Part shown: positions 1 to 9,002 of the stretch, piece after piece | How the letters are laid out: every line of letters starts with the position of its first letter | Numbering within the stretch: the stretch's first letter is position 1 | Source of the DNA: Ostreococcus lucimarinus CCE9901 | Lineage: Eukaryota; Chlorophyta; Mamiellophyceae; Mamiellales; Bathycoccaceae | NCBI RefSeq assembly: GCF_000092065.1 | Contig: NC_009374.1 | Coordinates: forward strand, 124,001 to 188,000 | Length of the DNA stretch: 64,000 bases | Reading direction: 5' to 3' | Notes under the pieces: model-generated | What the model saw: the letters and a program-made list of their open reading frames with translations, nothing else | What the model was told of the DNA's origin: nothing | Databases searched by the model: none | Translations under genes and position numbers: made by a program

Positions 1-646
1 CTCGCTGCTTCAAAAGATGTCTAATAGACAACGACACTTGTTCCCGTTTCGTGATCAACTCGCTCGCGTTGTGTTGCGCCACGACGCTCTTCACCGTTTC
101 GTGAATCACGCTCGGCAGCACGCGTTCGTTGAAATCCATCCCGAGCGTTCGATACACCTCCGGCAGCTTACCCGCGTCCGGCCGCGTCAGCACGCGAATC
201 GATATGTTCACCATCTGCAAATCTCTCGATCCGCTCTGCGAGTTCACCTGATGCGCGCGCGCCCTGACGTCGTACACGTACGGCCTCTCGACCCAAGGGA
301 TCATGAAGTGCGTCCCCTCCGCGTACACCTTGTCCTTCACCCCGACGAATCGATTGTACACGATCGCCCGGTGCCCGCCCTCGACGTTGAACAGACTGTT
401 CGCGCGTCGCCCTCCGTCAGTCCTCCGTCGTCGCGTCGTCGCGTCGTCGCGTCGTCGCGTCGTCGCGCGCGAATCGCCGTCACCCTAATTCATTTCATTC
501 GCGCGCGCCTTCGCGCGTCGCGCGCGCCGTCGCGCGCCCGCGCACCTGTTGTACAGCCCGTACGACGCCGCGCCGCCGTACACGAGCGTCTGCAGCGCCG
601 CGCTCACGACGGAGGCGTTCGGCATCGCGTTTCGCGCGTTCTGCAT
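1..646 (-). CDS. PHB2: Prohibitin-2, 5' part (truncated by the left window edge)
   Basis: Mitochondrial inner-membrane scaffold protein that forms ring complexes with prohibitin 1. Two exons are visible: 546-646 (start codon at 646) and 1-395, which runs off the window. Splicing across 396-545 joins a short N-terminal hydrophobic segment (around LVYGGAASYGLYN) to SLFNVEGGHRA, the classic prohibitin junction. Downstream GTHFMIPWVERP, DLQMVNISIRVLTRP and the stretch around NERVLPSVIHETVKSVVA match the PHB/SPFH domain. The intron has donor GTGCG and a CTGAC branch site (positions 416-420 on the reverse strand). The intron itself carries a CGTCGTCG-type tandem repeat. The C-terminal coiled coil lies outside the window. 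Confidence 0.95.
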
Positions 647-703
647 CGTCGCGCGTCTTCGTGTGCCGCGCCATCGCGCGTCGCGCCGCTCGAGCGCGCG
701 TCC

Positions 704-1621
704 ATGGCGGCGTTCGACGGCGAGCGCGGCGAGTTTCGCTTCGCGTTCGGCGTCTCCGACGACGGCGCGATCGAGCGCGCGCGCGGCGCGGCGACGGCGA
801 CGGCGACGGCGGCGGCGACGGCGACGCCCGCGGAGGAGATCGTCGCGCGCGACGTCGCGCGACGCGCGCGCGACGATCCCGCGACGTGGTCGGGGACGTA
901 CGAGACGCACGGCGACGTCGAGGTCGTGCGGAGCGCGCACGGGACGACGGCGTCGACGCTGGAGGGGTGTCCCGAGGACGCGGACGTCGTGCGGGGCGTG
1001 TACGAGGGCGGGCTCAAGGCGTGGGAGTGCGCGAGGGATCTCGCGGCGCACGTCGGGACGGCGGCGTTCGACGTCGATGGACTCGTGGACGCCGCGGGCG
1101 GGCGGGTGCGAGCGATGGAGCTCGGGGCGGGGCAGGCGGGACCGGGACTGGCGGCGGCGCGAAGGCTGGGCGCGCGATGCGAGACGCTGACGCTGACGGA
1201 TTATAATCGAGACGTCGTGGAGGAAGTCACGGCGCCGAACGCGCTGGCGACGTTCGCGCTGATGGAGAGCGAGGGAGAGGCGACGCCGGGGAGATTGCGG
1301 CTGTTGTGCGGAGATTGGTCGGGGTACGACGCGTTCGTGGAGGCGGACGGAGTGGATTTGTTGTTGACGAGCGAATCGATTTACGACGCGTCGCAGTACG
1401 GGAGTCTGTGCGCGTTCATCGCGCACGCGTTAAGCCCGCGCGGGGTGTGTTTGCTCGCGGCGAAGAGTTATTACTTCGGCGTCGGCGGTGGTACGAACGC
1501 GTTCGCGTCGTACTGCGAGACGTACTTCGGCGCGCTCCGCGTCGAGCGCGTGAAGACGATTTCGGACGGCAAGTCGAACGTGCGCGAAATCTTAGCGATT
1601 AGAAAGATTAGTGAACAATAG
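704..1621 (+). CDS. SAM-dependent methyltransferase, METTL18/HPM1 (protein-histidine) type
   Basis: Likely 305-residue methyltransferase of the METTL18/yeast Hpm1 family, which methylates a histidine of ribosomal protein uL3. The SAM-binding loop ELGAGQAGPG is near residue 139, followed by TLTDYNRDVVEEVTAPN, the acidic-motif region LLTSESIYD near residue 222, and SYYFGVGGGT near residue 255. The DYN and YFGVGGG signatures are characteristic of this family rather than of generic methyltransferases. The ATG at 704 is chosen because the family-like sequence starts soon after and the reading frame upstream overlaps the prohibitin gene. An alanine/threonine-rich tract near residues 27-40 comes from a GCGACG repeat. 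It is divergent from prohibitin by 57 bases, so a shared promoter is likely. Confidence 0.85.
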   Translation: MAAFDGERGEFRFAFGVSDDGAIERARGAATATATAAATATPAEEIVARDVARRARDDPATWSGTYETHGDVEVVRSAHGTTASTLEGCPEDADVVRGVYEGGLKAWECARDLAAHVGTAAFDVDGLVDAAGGRVRAMELGAGQAGPGLAAARRLGARCETLTLTDYNRDVVEEVTAPNALATFALMESEGEATPGRLRLLCGDWSGYDAFVEADGVDLLLTSESIYDASQYGSLCAFIAHALSPRGVCLLAAKSYYFGVGGGTNAFASYCETYFGALRVERVKTISDGKSNVREILAIRKISEQ

Positions 1622-1634
1622 GGATTAATAATTA

Positions 1635-1649
1635 ACACACACACACACA
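1635..1649. repeat. (AC)n microsatellite in a convergent 3' gap
   Basis: About seven AC units lie in the 48-base gap between two converging genes, in locally AT-rich sequence. Confidence 0.8.
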
Positions 1650-1669
1650 TCTGGAATGAATCATTTTAC

Positions 1670-2749
1670 TCACGCGAGCACGCGCACCTTTCCGCCGATA
1701 ATTTCTATGACTTGCGCCGAGTTACCGTAAATGCCTCTTGACGCACCCACGTCGACGCGCCAGACCGTGCCTTTGCACCCACTCGTCACCCCGGTCGTTT
1801 GCGGGGTGTGTCCAATGACGAGTCGTTTCGCATCCGCGCCTTCGAGCGCGGATGCGAGGCGTCGGCAACTCTGCGCTTCGTATTGGATGCCCGCGTCTTT
1901 TCCGCCGTAGTCCCTCGTCCACACCACGCCGTCCGATTCGAGCACTTGCTTTGGAGGCATTTTCGTCTTACCCTCCATCCACATCGCGACTTCTTTATTT
2001 ATGCGTTCAAAGCCGTACTCGACGTGCGATAAATCAATCCCGGCGTGCGCGAACACAGTACCGTCGTCGACGACGAGCACCGTCGGTTGCTTCGCCAACC
2101 ACTTGGCAATCTCTCCACCCGGCTTGAACAACTGTTGCCTCGCGCGAATGCCCGCCGTCGCTTCATCTTCGTCGCCTCGCGTCGCGCTCGCTTCCTCTCC
2201 TTTACCCTCCTTCGCGTTCTCCTTGGCTCGTTTCTTCTCCGCGTATCGCCGACACTCCTCGAACGCCCCCGGCGTGGCGTATCGAAAATCCCCCATCACG
2301 TTCATGATCTCGTGATTCCCATTCATCGTGATCAAGTCTCCACCCGCTTCCTTCGCTTGCTTCGCCAGCGATCGTAGTTTACGCAGGATGGCGATTTCAC
2401 TATCGCCTCGGTCCAGCACGTCGCCGACTTGGACGACGACGGCGTCGCCGCCGTTCCACTTCCCGTTCCCATCGATCACCTGCGCGAGCTCGAGCGATTT
2501 CACCATGGCCAAAAAGTCACCGTGCAGGTCTCCGATGGCGATCAGGCGTCGGCCGTTGAGCGCGACGCGCGTGCGCGGGCCGTCGAGTTCAGGTTTCGTC
2601 GCCGTTCGCGGGTTCGCGGCGACGGCGCGCGCGTGCGCACCGCCGACGCGCGTGATCGCGGAGATCCCGAGCGCGGAGGCGGTGAGGAACGCTCTTCGCG
2701 ACGCGGCGCGGGCGAAGTTGGGGAGCGGAGCGGGCGATGGCGCGGACAT
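1670..2749 (-). CDS. SLP1: Shewanella-like protein phosphatase (SLP1-type PPP phosphatase)
   Basis: A 359-residue metallophosphatase of the PPP superfamily. Metal-binding motifs are visible in order: GDLHGD, GDVLDRG and GNHE, then FAHAGID and VIGHTPQT. Insertions around MGDFRYATPGAFEECRRY and FKPGGEIAKWL are typical of the Shewanella-like class, which in plants is plastid located (SLP1). The N-terminus contains SRRAFLTASALGISAITRVG followed by AHARA, which looks like a twin-arginine lumen-targeting signal with a cleavage site near residue 40, so a thylakoid-lumen location is inferred. It converges with the methyltransferase gene. Substrates cannot be told from sequence. Confidence 0.92.
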   Translation of the reverse strand: MSAPSPAPLPNFARAASRRAFLTASALGISAITRVGGAHARAVAANPRTATKPELDGPRTRVALNGRRLIAIGDLHGDFLAMVKSLELAQVIDGNGKWNGGDAVVVQVGDVLDRGDSEIAILRKLRSLAKQAKEAGGDLITMNGNHEIMNVMGDFRYATPGAFEECRRYAEKKRAKENAKEGKGEEASATRGDEDEATAGIRARQQLFKPGGEIAKWLAKQPTVLVVDDGTVFAHAGIDLSHVEYGFERINKEVAMWMEGKTKMPPKQVLESDGVVWTRDYGGKDAGIQYEAQSCRRLASALEGADAKRLVIGHTPQTTGVTSGCKGTVWRVDVGASRGIYGNSAQVIEIIGGKVRVLA

Positions 2750-2834
2750 GGCGCTACGCGAGCGAACGCCGAAGGCGCGTTGTGCGGCGACGCGCGGCGG
2801 CGAGACGGTGGCTATGAGAAAGTCGCACTACACG

Positions 2835-5654
2835 CTAAAGTCCAGCGTCGTCGTCGATTAAATCGTCTTTGACTTCTTCGTTGTCGCGTATGAAAGCGTC
2901 GAGGACGTTGAGACCGGCGAGATTGAAGCCCATCAAATCGCGCGCCTCCTTGGCGCGCGCGCGAAGGAGCGGTCTGAGCTTCACGAGGGTGCGTCTCGTC
3001 TCTGGCGTGCGTCCGAACGAGTTGGCGTGTAATCGCATGACTAGGGCGGCGATCTTGCACGTCAGTTCGACTTTTTGGCCGGCGTTGAGCCAGGTTGTGA
3101 GATGGTTGAGGATTTCGTGGGCGAAATCGAAGGGGATGCACAGGATGGCTTGCTCGAGTTCGCTCGGGCGAATCTTTGCGATGGCGTTCAGAGCGTACGT
3201 TTCCGGTGACTGCCCTAACAGTAAAGGATTTGGCTGTATCGGTGCGAGCTTTCCGCCGGATTTGGCGCTGTCCGCAGCGTGTTCGGCAAGGCGCTTGGTT
3301 TCGTGCTCAGCGAGCTCGAGCGCCTCGACGATGGCGTCGGCGGCGGTCAACGTCTCCAAAGTTTTGCGACCCGCCATGCCAGCCTCGCCTTCAGCAGGAA
3401 GATCGGTGTTTGGGCGCACTCGCTCGTCATCAATGCCTTCGTCGAGCATAGATTCCAATCGCTTTTCCTGTTCTTCGTCAACGAAGAAGGGCTCATCGGT
3501 GCGCTCCCACATGCGAATTGAGCGATCGCCGCTGCCGGTGATGACAAAGTTTCCTCGCGTGCTCACCGCCAGGCACCACACCGGGCCGTGATGCGCCTCA
3601 AGCGTGAGCAGAGGATCAAATTTGTCGGCGTCCCAATATTTCACTAATTTATCCTTACCAACCGAGAACAAGTAATGCGTCTTTGGCACAAACTTCAACG
3701 CCATAACAGAGTCTTGATGGGCAAAAATTGACCTGTGACAATCGCCAAAGTCCAATCCCCAGATACGAATGTTCTTGTCCGCGCCTGCCGACGCGAGCAA
3801 CTGCGAATCACTGGATATGTCGTGGCACAACGCCGGAAGTCTGTGGCCATACAGCGACAGGTTGAACTTCAGGCTGTCCACGAAGAAGACCTTGAGCGTG
3901 TTGTCAAGGAGCGACACCGAGAGCAGCTTCCCATCGGGACTGATTTGGCAGCTCAACACATCTTCCGCCATTTGCAACGTGCGCATGTGGTTGAAACTAA
4001 GAGTGCGCAAACCGTTTTCGCCTTTCTCTAATGTCCATTCCCAGAATCGCACCGTCTTGTCCGCCGAAGCGGAGACGAAACCACTGTCGTCGGGAAGCAT
4101 GGCGAACGCCCACACCGCGCCTTCGTGCGCCTCGTCGGGTACAGTGAGCTGGGTTCCTGCGTTCACATCAACGAGCTCGATCGCGCCTTGCTTGGTACCA
4201 ATGATGGCGTGCCGACCGCCCGGGGCGAACGACGCACACAACCCGTATCCACCCTTAACGGTTCTCAAACACGCGCCGTCGGCGACATTCCACAGCTTGC
4301 AGCCGTTACTCGAGCACGAAAGCACGGTTTCATCATCCGGCGAGAGTGCTACGGCACGAACATCAGAGCGATGCCCGGGGTTCTCGATGGCGTGTAATTT
4401 TTCTGGCTCTTCTTCTTCGATGATTTCCCACTCTTGCACCGAGTTGTCGTCGAGCAACACGGCAACTTTGCACATCACATCCGTCCGCTTCGGCGCTTCC
4501 GTCGCGAACGCGAAGCCGCGCATTTTAGTTTTGGTCGTGACCGTTGATGCGAGTTCCAGCTCATCCCCCGCGCTTCGTGCGCCCTCTTCATCGTGCTCCT
4601 CTCGGGCTTCCTTCGCCGCATCCAAGTCGCCGAGTTCCTCAGCTTCGCGCGCTTTCGCTTCCATCTTTTCGCGTTTGCGCTTCAACCGGCGCTTTTGTTT
4701 CTTCATCGCTTCTTTATCGCCGCGCACGCGGTATATTTCGAGGCCGCGACCCGCGCCTTGCACGCCTAGATAGTTCCCAGTTTGATGAAACCGCACCGTC
4801 ATCGCTCGTCCCTTTGCGGCGCGCGTCACCGTTCCCATTCGCACCAACGGCGACTCTTGATCGTACCCATCTCTTGACTCATCGCAGTCATACACATGTA
4901 GCTTATCATCCCACGTTCCGATCACGCATCGCGTCTGCGTTGGGTTGACGTCTAAACTCCACGTCTCGCCCTCGAACCCCGTGCACGTCTGCGTGCACGC
5001 TCTCGTCCCCAAATCCCAAACTTTCACGTAGCCATCCTTACTCGTCGACACCACCTTTCGCCCGAATAGCTCAGCGCTCTTGTGCATTTTCCCATCGATG
5101 ATGACCACGTCCGTGATTTGATCGCGATGTCCTCGCAACCGCGTCAGCCCGCTCTCGGCGACTACGTCCCAAACCACAACGTCGGCGTCTCGCCCACCGG
5201 ACACCAGCAAGCTCCCGTCCTGCGAAAATCGTAGCGCGGTCACGTCGCGTTTATGTCCTCTAAAAGTCACGTCGCAGTCTAAATCACTCAACGACCAGAG
5301 TCTGATGCTTCCGTCGCTCGCCCCGCACGCGACGACGTCGCCGTTCGGCGACCTCGCGACGCACGTCACCCTCGGCGTCGCCTTCGTCACTCCGTGATCG
5401 TCTGGCTGCGGCTGTGGAATCAACGACGTATCGCGGACGCCGCGCTTCAAGTCCCAGATCCCCACGCGTTCGAGCGCGACGACGGCGAGGCGTTCTCGCG
5501 CCGCCGCCGCCGCCGGTTGCGCGTCGGAAAAATCATCATTTCCGCGCGACGTCGACGCTGGGACGTACGTGAGCGCGCCGGCGGTGTCCGAGATACCCGT
5601 CGCGACGACACCCCACGCTGCGGCTTGCTCGTAGCGCAGGTACGCCTTGACCAT
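2835..5654 (-). CDS. UTP12: U3 snoRNP / SSU processome WD40 protein UTP12 (WDR3/DIP2)
   Basis: A 939-residue tandem WD40 protein of the UTP-B subcomplex needed for 18S rRNA maturation in the nucleolus. The first beta-propeller spans roughly residues 10-330 and the second roughly 410-740; a C-terminal Utp12 domain lies near 760-920 (IRPSELEQAILCIPFDFAHEIL is the family's recognisable block). Diagnostic matches to WDR3 include IWDLKRG, LYGHRLPALCHDISSDSQ, IRIWGLDFGDCHRSIFAHQDSVM and WERTDEPF. A charged lysine-rich segment sits between the propellers, as in the family. The start at 5654 (MVKAYLRYEQA) is chosen because it aligns with the conserved N-terminus; the open frame extends 47 codons further up without family similarity. 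Confidence 0.95.
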   Translation of the reverse strand: MVKAYLRYEQAAAWGVVATGISDTAGALTYVPASTSRGNDDFSDAQPAAAAARERLAVVALERVGIWDLKRGVRDTSLIPQPQPDDHGVTKATPRVTCVARSPNGDVVACGASDGSIRLWSLSDLDCDVTFRGHKRDVTALRFSQDGSLLVSGGRDADVVVWDVVAESGLTRLRGHRDQITDVVIIDGKMHKSAELFGRKVVSTSKDGYVKVWDLGTRACTQTCTGFEGETWSLDVNPTQTRCVIGTWDDKLHVYDCDESRDGYDQESPLVRMGTVTRAAKGRAMTVRFHQTGNYLGVQGAGRGLEIYRVRGDKEAMKKQKRRLKRKREKMEAKAREAEELGDLDAAKEAREEHDEEGARSAGDELELASTVTTKTKMRGFAFATEAPKRTDVMCKVAVLLDDNSVQEWEIIEEEEPEKLHAIENPGHRSDVRAVALSPDDETVLSCSSNGCKLWNVADGACLRTVKGGYGLCASFAPGGRHAIIGTKQGAIELVDVNAGTQLTVPDEAHEGAVWAFAMLPDDSGFVSASADKTVRFWEWTLEKGENGLRTLSFNHMRTLQMAEDVLSCQISPDGKLLSVSLLDNTLKVFFVDSLKFNLSLYGHRLPALCHDISSDSQLLASAGADKNIRIWGLDFGDCHRSIFAHQDSVMALKFVPKTHYLFSVGKDKLVKYWDADKFDPLLTLEAHHGPVWCLAVSTRGNFVITGSGDRSIRMWERTDEPFFVDEEQEKRLESMLDEGIDDERVRPNTDLPAEGEAGMAGRKTLETLTAADAIVEALELAEHETKRLAEHAADSAKSGGKLAPIQPNPLLLGQSPETYALNAIAKIRPSELEQAILCIPFDFAHEILNHLTTWLNAGQKVELTCKIAALVMRLHANSFGRTPETRRTLVKLRPLLRARAKEARDLMGFNLAGLNVLDAFIRDNEEVKDDLIDDDAGL

Positions 5655-5799
5655 GTCGAGCGGGACGCGGTGAATTGTGAAGCGCGAGCGGGACGGCGCT
5701 CGAGGACCGCGCGGCGACGTCGAGGCCGAATCAAAGAGCGATCGAAAAGCGCGCGCGTGTGAAGTAAAATTAATTATGTCGTGATGTGACGCCACGTGA

Positions 5800-6537
5800 T
5801 CAACGGAAGATTTTAAAGCCGTCGGCGACCGCGCGCATTTCTGCTTCGGCGTCGTCGTATCGTTCGGCGTCCTCCTCCACGGTCAACGTGTAAAGCGTGC
5901 TCGATCCAGCGTCGTCCACGTCCAGGGCTAACGTGCACTGAATCACGCGCCTGACGCCCAGCACGTTCTTTTCGTACACGATGTCGTAGTACTCGATCGA
6001 ATCTTTTCGACGTTCGGCGAACACGCGCAGTTTGGCGTTCGCCTTGCCGCGCGACTTTTTATTTTCAGAATCCACCAAACGCGCCGCCACGTCCTCGATC
6101 GAACCTATGTCGCGCAAACTCCGCGGCCCGCCGCTCGAGGCGGTCTGCTTACTCAGCGTGATCGTGTTCCCCGCCAACCCAAAACGTTTGTCCCGCAGCA
6201 GCGTCTCGTACGTCTTGCCCGAGGCGCTGTCCCCCAGATCGATCTCTTCGAAGTACTCCGGCACGTTACCGACGCGAAACGAGCGCGTCTCCACGCTAAA
6301 CGTCCGCGTTTCCTTCGTCGCGTCGCCCTCGTCGCGCGCTCGCGCGTCTTTCGCGAGCAGCGGGAGCAAACTCAACTGTAAACCTCGCGCAAAGCGTCGT
6401 CGAGTCGTCGTCGCTCCCGCGCGCGCGTCGTCGCTCCCGCGCGCGCGCGCCGCGGCCGACCGTTTCGCGTCGCGGCGTCGCTCGCGCCGCGGCGCCGCGC
6501 GAGTCGCCGCGCGCGCGCCGATCGGCGAAGCGCGCAT
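5800..6537 (-). CDS. Probable thylakoid-lumen PsbP-like protein
   Basis: A protein of about 245 residues from the ATG at 6537; a second in-frame ATG lies at 6585. The N-terminus is rich in Arg, Ala and Ser (plastid transit type) and is followed by TTTRRRFARGLQLSLLPLLA ending KDARA, a twin-arginine-like lumen signal. The mature part (SFRVGNVPEYFEEIDLG... DSIEYYDIVYEK ... TLTVEEDAERYD ... VADGFKIF) has the spacing and C-terminal helix of PsbP-domain proteins. These are accessory factors of photosystem assembly. The family assignment is from pattern only and is moderate. The gene is divergent from the next gene across a CG-only tract. Confidence 0.65.
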   Translation of the reverse strand: MRASPIGARAATRAAPRRERRRDAKRSAAARARGSDDARAGATTTRRRFARGLQLSLLPLLAKDARARDEGDATKETRTFSVETRSFRVGNVPEYFEEIDLGDSASGKTYETLLRDKRFGLAGNTITLSKQTASSGGPRSLRDIGSIEDVAARLVDSENKKSRGKANAKLRVFAERRKDSIEYYDIVYEKNVLGVRRVIQCTLALDVDDAGSSTLYTLTVEEDAERYDDAEAEMRAVADGFKIFR

Positions 6538-6601
6538 CGGTTCGAACGTCCGACAGTGCCGCGCGCGCGCGAGACGAAGCGTCACTTTGCGCGGTGCGTC
6601 C

Positions 6602-6611
6602 TATTTTTAAA
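6602..6611 (+). promoter_or_regulatory. AT-rich TATA-like element
   Basis: TATTTTTAAA stands alone in otherwise almost pure G+C sequence, about 50 bases before the ATG at 6663 and 64 bases from the divergent ATG at 6537. It is a plausible core promoter element for one or both genes; this is inference from position and composition. Confidence 0.35.
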
Positions 6612-6662
6612 GAGCGCGCGCGCGCGCGCGCCGCGGGCGCGCGGCGGCCGCGCGCGCGCGCG

Positions 6663-8777
6663 ATGGCGCGAGACGCCGTCGTCGAGCGCCGGTCGTCGGC
6701 GCGCGCGACGCCGCGCGTCGCCGCGCGCTCGGAGAGCCGCGCGGGACATCGCTCGCGTCGGCTGGAACGGCGAGACGGACGCGCGGGCGCGGCGACGTCT
6801 CTCGGGTTTCGACGGGCCCGCGACGTCGCGAACGAGGACGGAATCGAGCGGTGCGAGTGGAACGCGTCGTCGGAGGCGATGTCGCGAAGCGTGCTGGACG
6901 CGGCGACGACGCGGGCGGTGGCGAAGGTGGCGGCGCTTCGCGCGGCGAACGGCGACGACGAAGAACGACGCGCGGCGGTGGAGGATGCGCTTCGCGCCGT
7001 AGATCTCGTGGCGTCGAGCGCGAAGGAGGAAGTAAAGTCGGCGATGCGCTCGGTGAAGCGAGGGCGCGCGCGGGCGAAGGAGCTACGTGAGGAACTCGCG
7101 AGGGAGACGCGGCGGAGCGTAAAGGCGGAGACGGACGCGCGAGAGTTGCGATGCGATTTGGAATGCGCGCGCACGGCGTCGACGTGCGTTGATGTAGACG
7201 GCGCGAGTCGTATTACGGCGTCTGATGACTCGAATGGTCTAGGGCACACCGACGACGACGACGATTCGCGCGTGCGGCGCGCGTCGCAGTCGTCTAGCGA
7301 ATGCGCGAGCGCGTCGCCGCGTACCGAACGCGAACTGAGCGAGGTAGCGTCATCTTTAGGGGACGCAGACGTGGTCGCGAGCCTTCCCGTATTCGTTACA
7401 GACTTAAATCGGGAATGTGGCGGTGAAACCGGGACTGCGGTCGCGGGACGCGATCGACACGTTGATGACGACGACGCGCGGTTCTTCGCCGATACGGAGG
7501 CGTTGGATTCGCCGACGACACATCGTTTGGCGACACTCATAGCGATTGAGTTAGCTCTGAGCTATGACTCAAGCATGGACGTTTCGCATCGTGTTCGCGA
7601 GTTCTTTTACAAGCGACACGGCTCGCGGACTCTCGGTGACAAACACCACCAAATGTTCACGAAGGCGCTCGCGACGATCAACGCGCAGAGCGAGTGGGTG
7701 CAGACTTTCACACGATTCAAAGAGCTCGACGCGTTCGAACTCGAGCGAGTGATGTCGACCATTCGATTCACACAGCATGTATTGATTGAGTCACCGCAAA
7801 CTGCGCCGGTATTAGGCGTTGAAGAGGCGACGCGTTCGCTGGCACACTTGCTGGCTCCCGTTCTTGGCGAAGCGGCTCCGTCGACGGAAGACGTCGACGT
7901 CATCCGGCGAAGTGCGACGCATCGAAACGGAATATCGCGCGTCTCATTCGCGCTCGTCATAGAAAGGGGGCTCGTCGGTATTGTGCGTGCGCGGACATTC
8001 GCGCGCGAGGCCATCGCAGCGACGTTCGCCAAGCGGCATCCGTATGGAACCTTGGCGCATCACCCGGCGCTCGTGAAAACACTCAGCGAAGCGTTCAAGA
8101 GCGCGGGTGCGATCGCGCGCGCGATGCTGAACGACGACGACATGATTGATCGCGTCGCTGCTGACATCGCTCGGCGAGATGCCTCGACGCAAGATTTCGT
8201 CACGCTCGAGTGCTTCGTCGACGTCGCCTCGCGCGAACTCGAGCGATCGGGAGTTTCCAAAGCCTCCGACGTCGTAACGCCGCTTCGACCGCATACAGGA
8301 CCATCGCCACCAAAAGTCGCGTCGAATTCAATTCGACTCGTCAGCTCGCTCGCGCTCGTGGCGCACGCCTGGAGCATGGCCGCCGCCGTCGTCGATCGCT
8401 GGCTTCAGAAATGCGCCGCCGACGCGCGCCGTCCCCCGGCGCCGACCGCGGTCCATCGCACCGCACCATCCATCGCGACCGGCGCGTCACGCGCACCAAA
8501 TCCCCCGAATCCACCCTTACCCCAACCCATCGACGCCTCCAAGCGTCGTCTCATCAAGCGTCACGTCGGCCGGCTCGCCAAGCTTCGCGCCACCGCCGAC
8601 TTCGCCGTGCGCGCCGCGCAATCGCTCGCCCGTCGCGCCGACGCGACCAGCGACGTCGACCGCGCGTGGCAAACGTACGCGTCGACCGTGTGCGCGTTCG
8701 AAGCCGCGTTTTTAGCGCGCAGGCGTTCCCTCGGCGTCGTCGAAGGCGCGCTCGCCGACTGTTGGCGCCCACATTGA
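6663..8777 (+). CDS. Unrecognised 704-residue protein with a central coiled-coil-like segment
   Basis: I do not recognise this family. The first 90 residues are Arg/Ser/Ala rich and look disordered or like a targeting peptide. Residues around 90-185 are Ala/Glu/Lys/Arg rich with heptad-like spacing (AKEEVKSAMRSVKRGRARAKELREELAR), suggesting a coiled coil. An acidic low-complexity stretch follows. From about residue 280 to 570 the sequence is non-repetitive and helix-like (LATLIAIELALSYDSSMDVS, FYKRHGSRTLGDKHHQMFTK, THRNGISRVSFALVIERGLV), which suggests a folded domain. A proline-rich stretch and another helical region with a LARRRS motif end the protein. Codon pattern and the uninterrupted frame support a real gene. 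Its neighbours give no clear functional hint. Confidence 0.75.
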   Translation: MARDAVVERRSSARATPRVAARSESRAGHRSRRLERRDGRAGAATSLGFRRARDVANEDGIERCEWNASSEAMSRSVLDAATTRAVAKVAALRAANGDDEERRAAVEDALRAVDLVASSAKEEVKSAMRSVKRGRARAKELREELARETRRSVKAETDARELRCDLECARTASTCVDVDGASRITASDDSNGLGHTDDDDDSRVRRASQSSSECASASPRTERELSEVASSLGDADVVASLPVFVTDLNRECGGETGTAVAGRDRHVDDDDARFFADTEALDSPTTHRLATLIAIELALSYDSSMDVSHRVREFFYKRHGSRTLGDKHHQMFTKALATINAQSEWVQTFTRFKELDAFELERVMSTIRFTQHVLIESPQTAPVLGVEEATRSLAHLLAPVLGEAAPSTEDVDVIRRSATHRNGISRVSFALVIERGLVGIVRARTFAREAIAATFAKRHPYGTLAHHPALVKTLSEAFKSAGAIARAMLNDDDMIDRVAADIARRDASTQDFVTLECFVDVASRELERSGVSKASDVVTPLRPHTGPSPPKVASNSIRLVSSLALVAHAWSMAAAVVDRWLQKCAADARRPPAPTAVHRTAPSIATGASRAPNPPNPPLPQPIDASKRRLIKRHVGRLAKLRATADFAVRAAQSLARRADATSDVDRAWQTYASTVCAFEAAFLARRRSLGVVEGALADCWRPH

Positions 8778-9002
8778 CATTTCGCCAACGGCTGGTCTTT
8801 TTCGCGCGTTCGCCGCGCGCCGCCGCGCGACATCATCGCGCGCCGCACACGCCCGCGCGGCGAGCTGGCGCGCGTCGCGGCCGACGGCGAGCGTCAAAGC
8901 GTCGACTCCGCGCGATCGACGCCGACGCGACGCCGTCGCGCGCGCCGACGCGCCGTCTCGAGCGCGTGAAGCGCCGCCGCCGCCGACGCCGAAATCGTCG
9001 TC

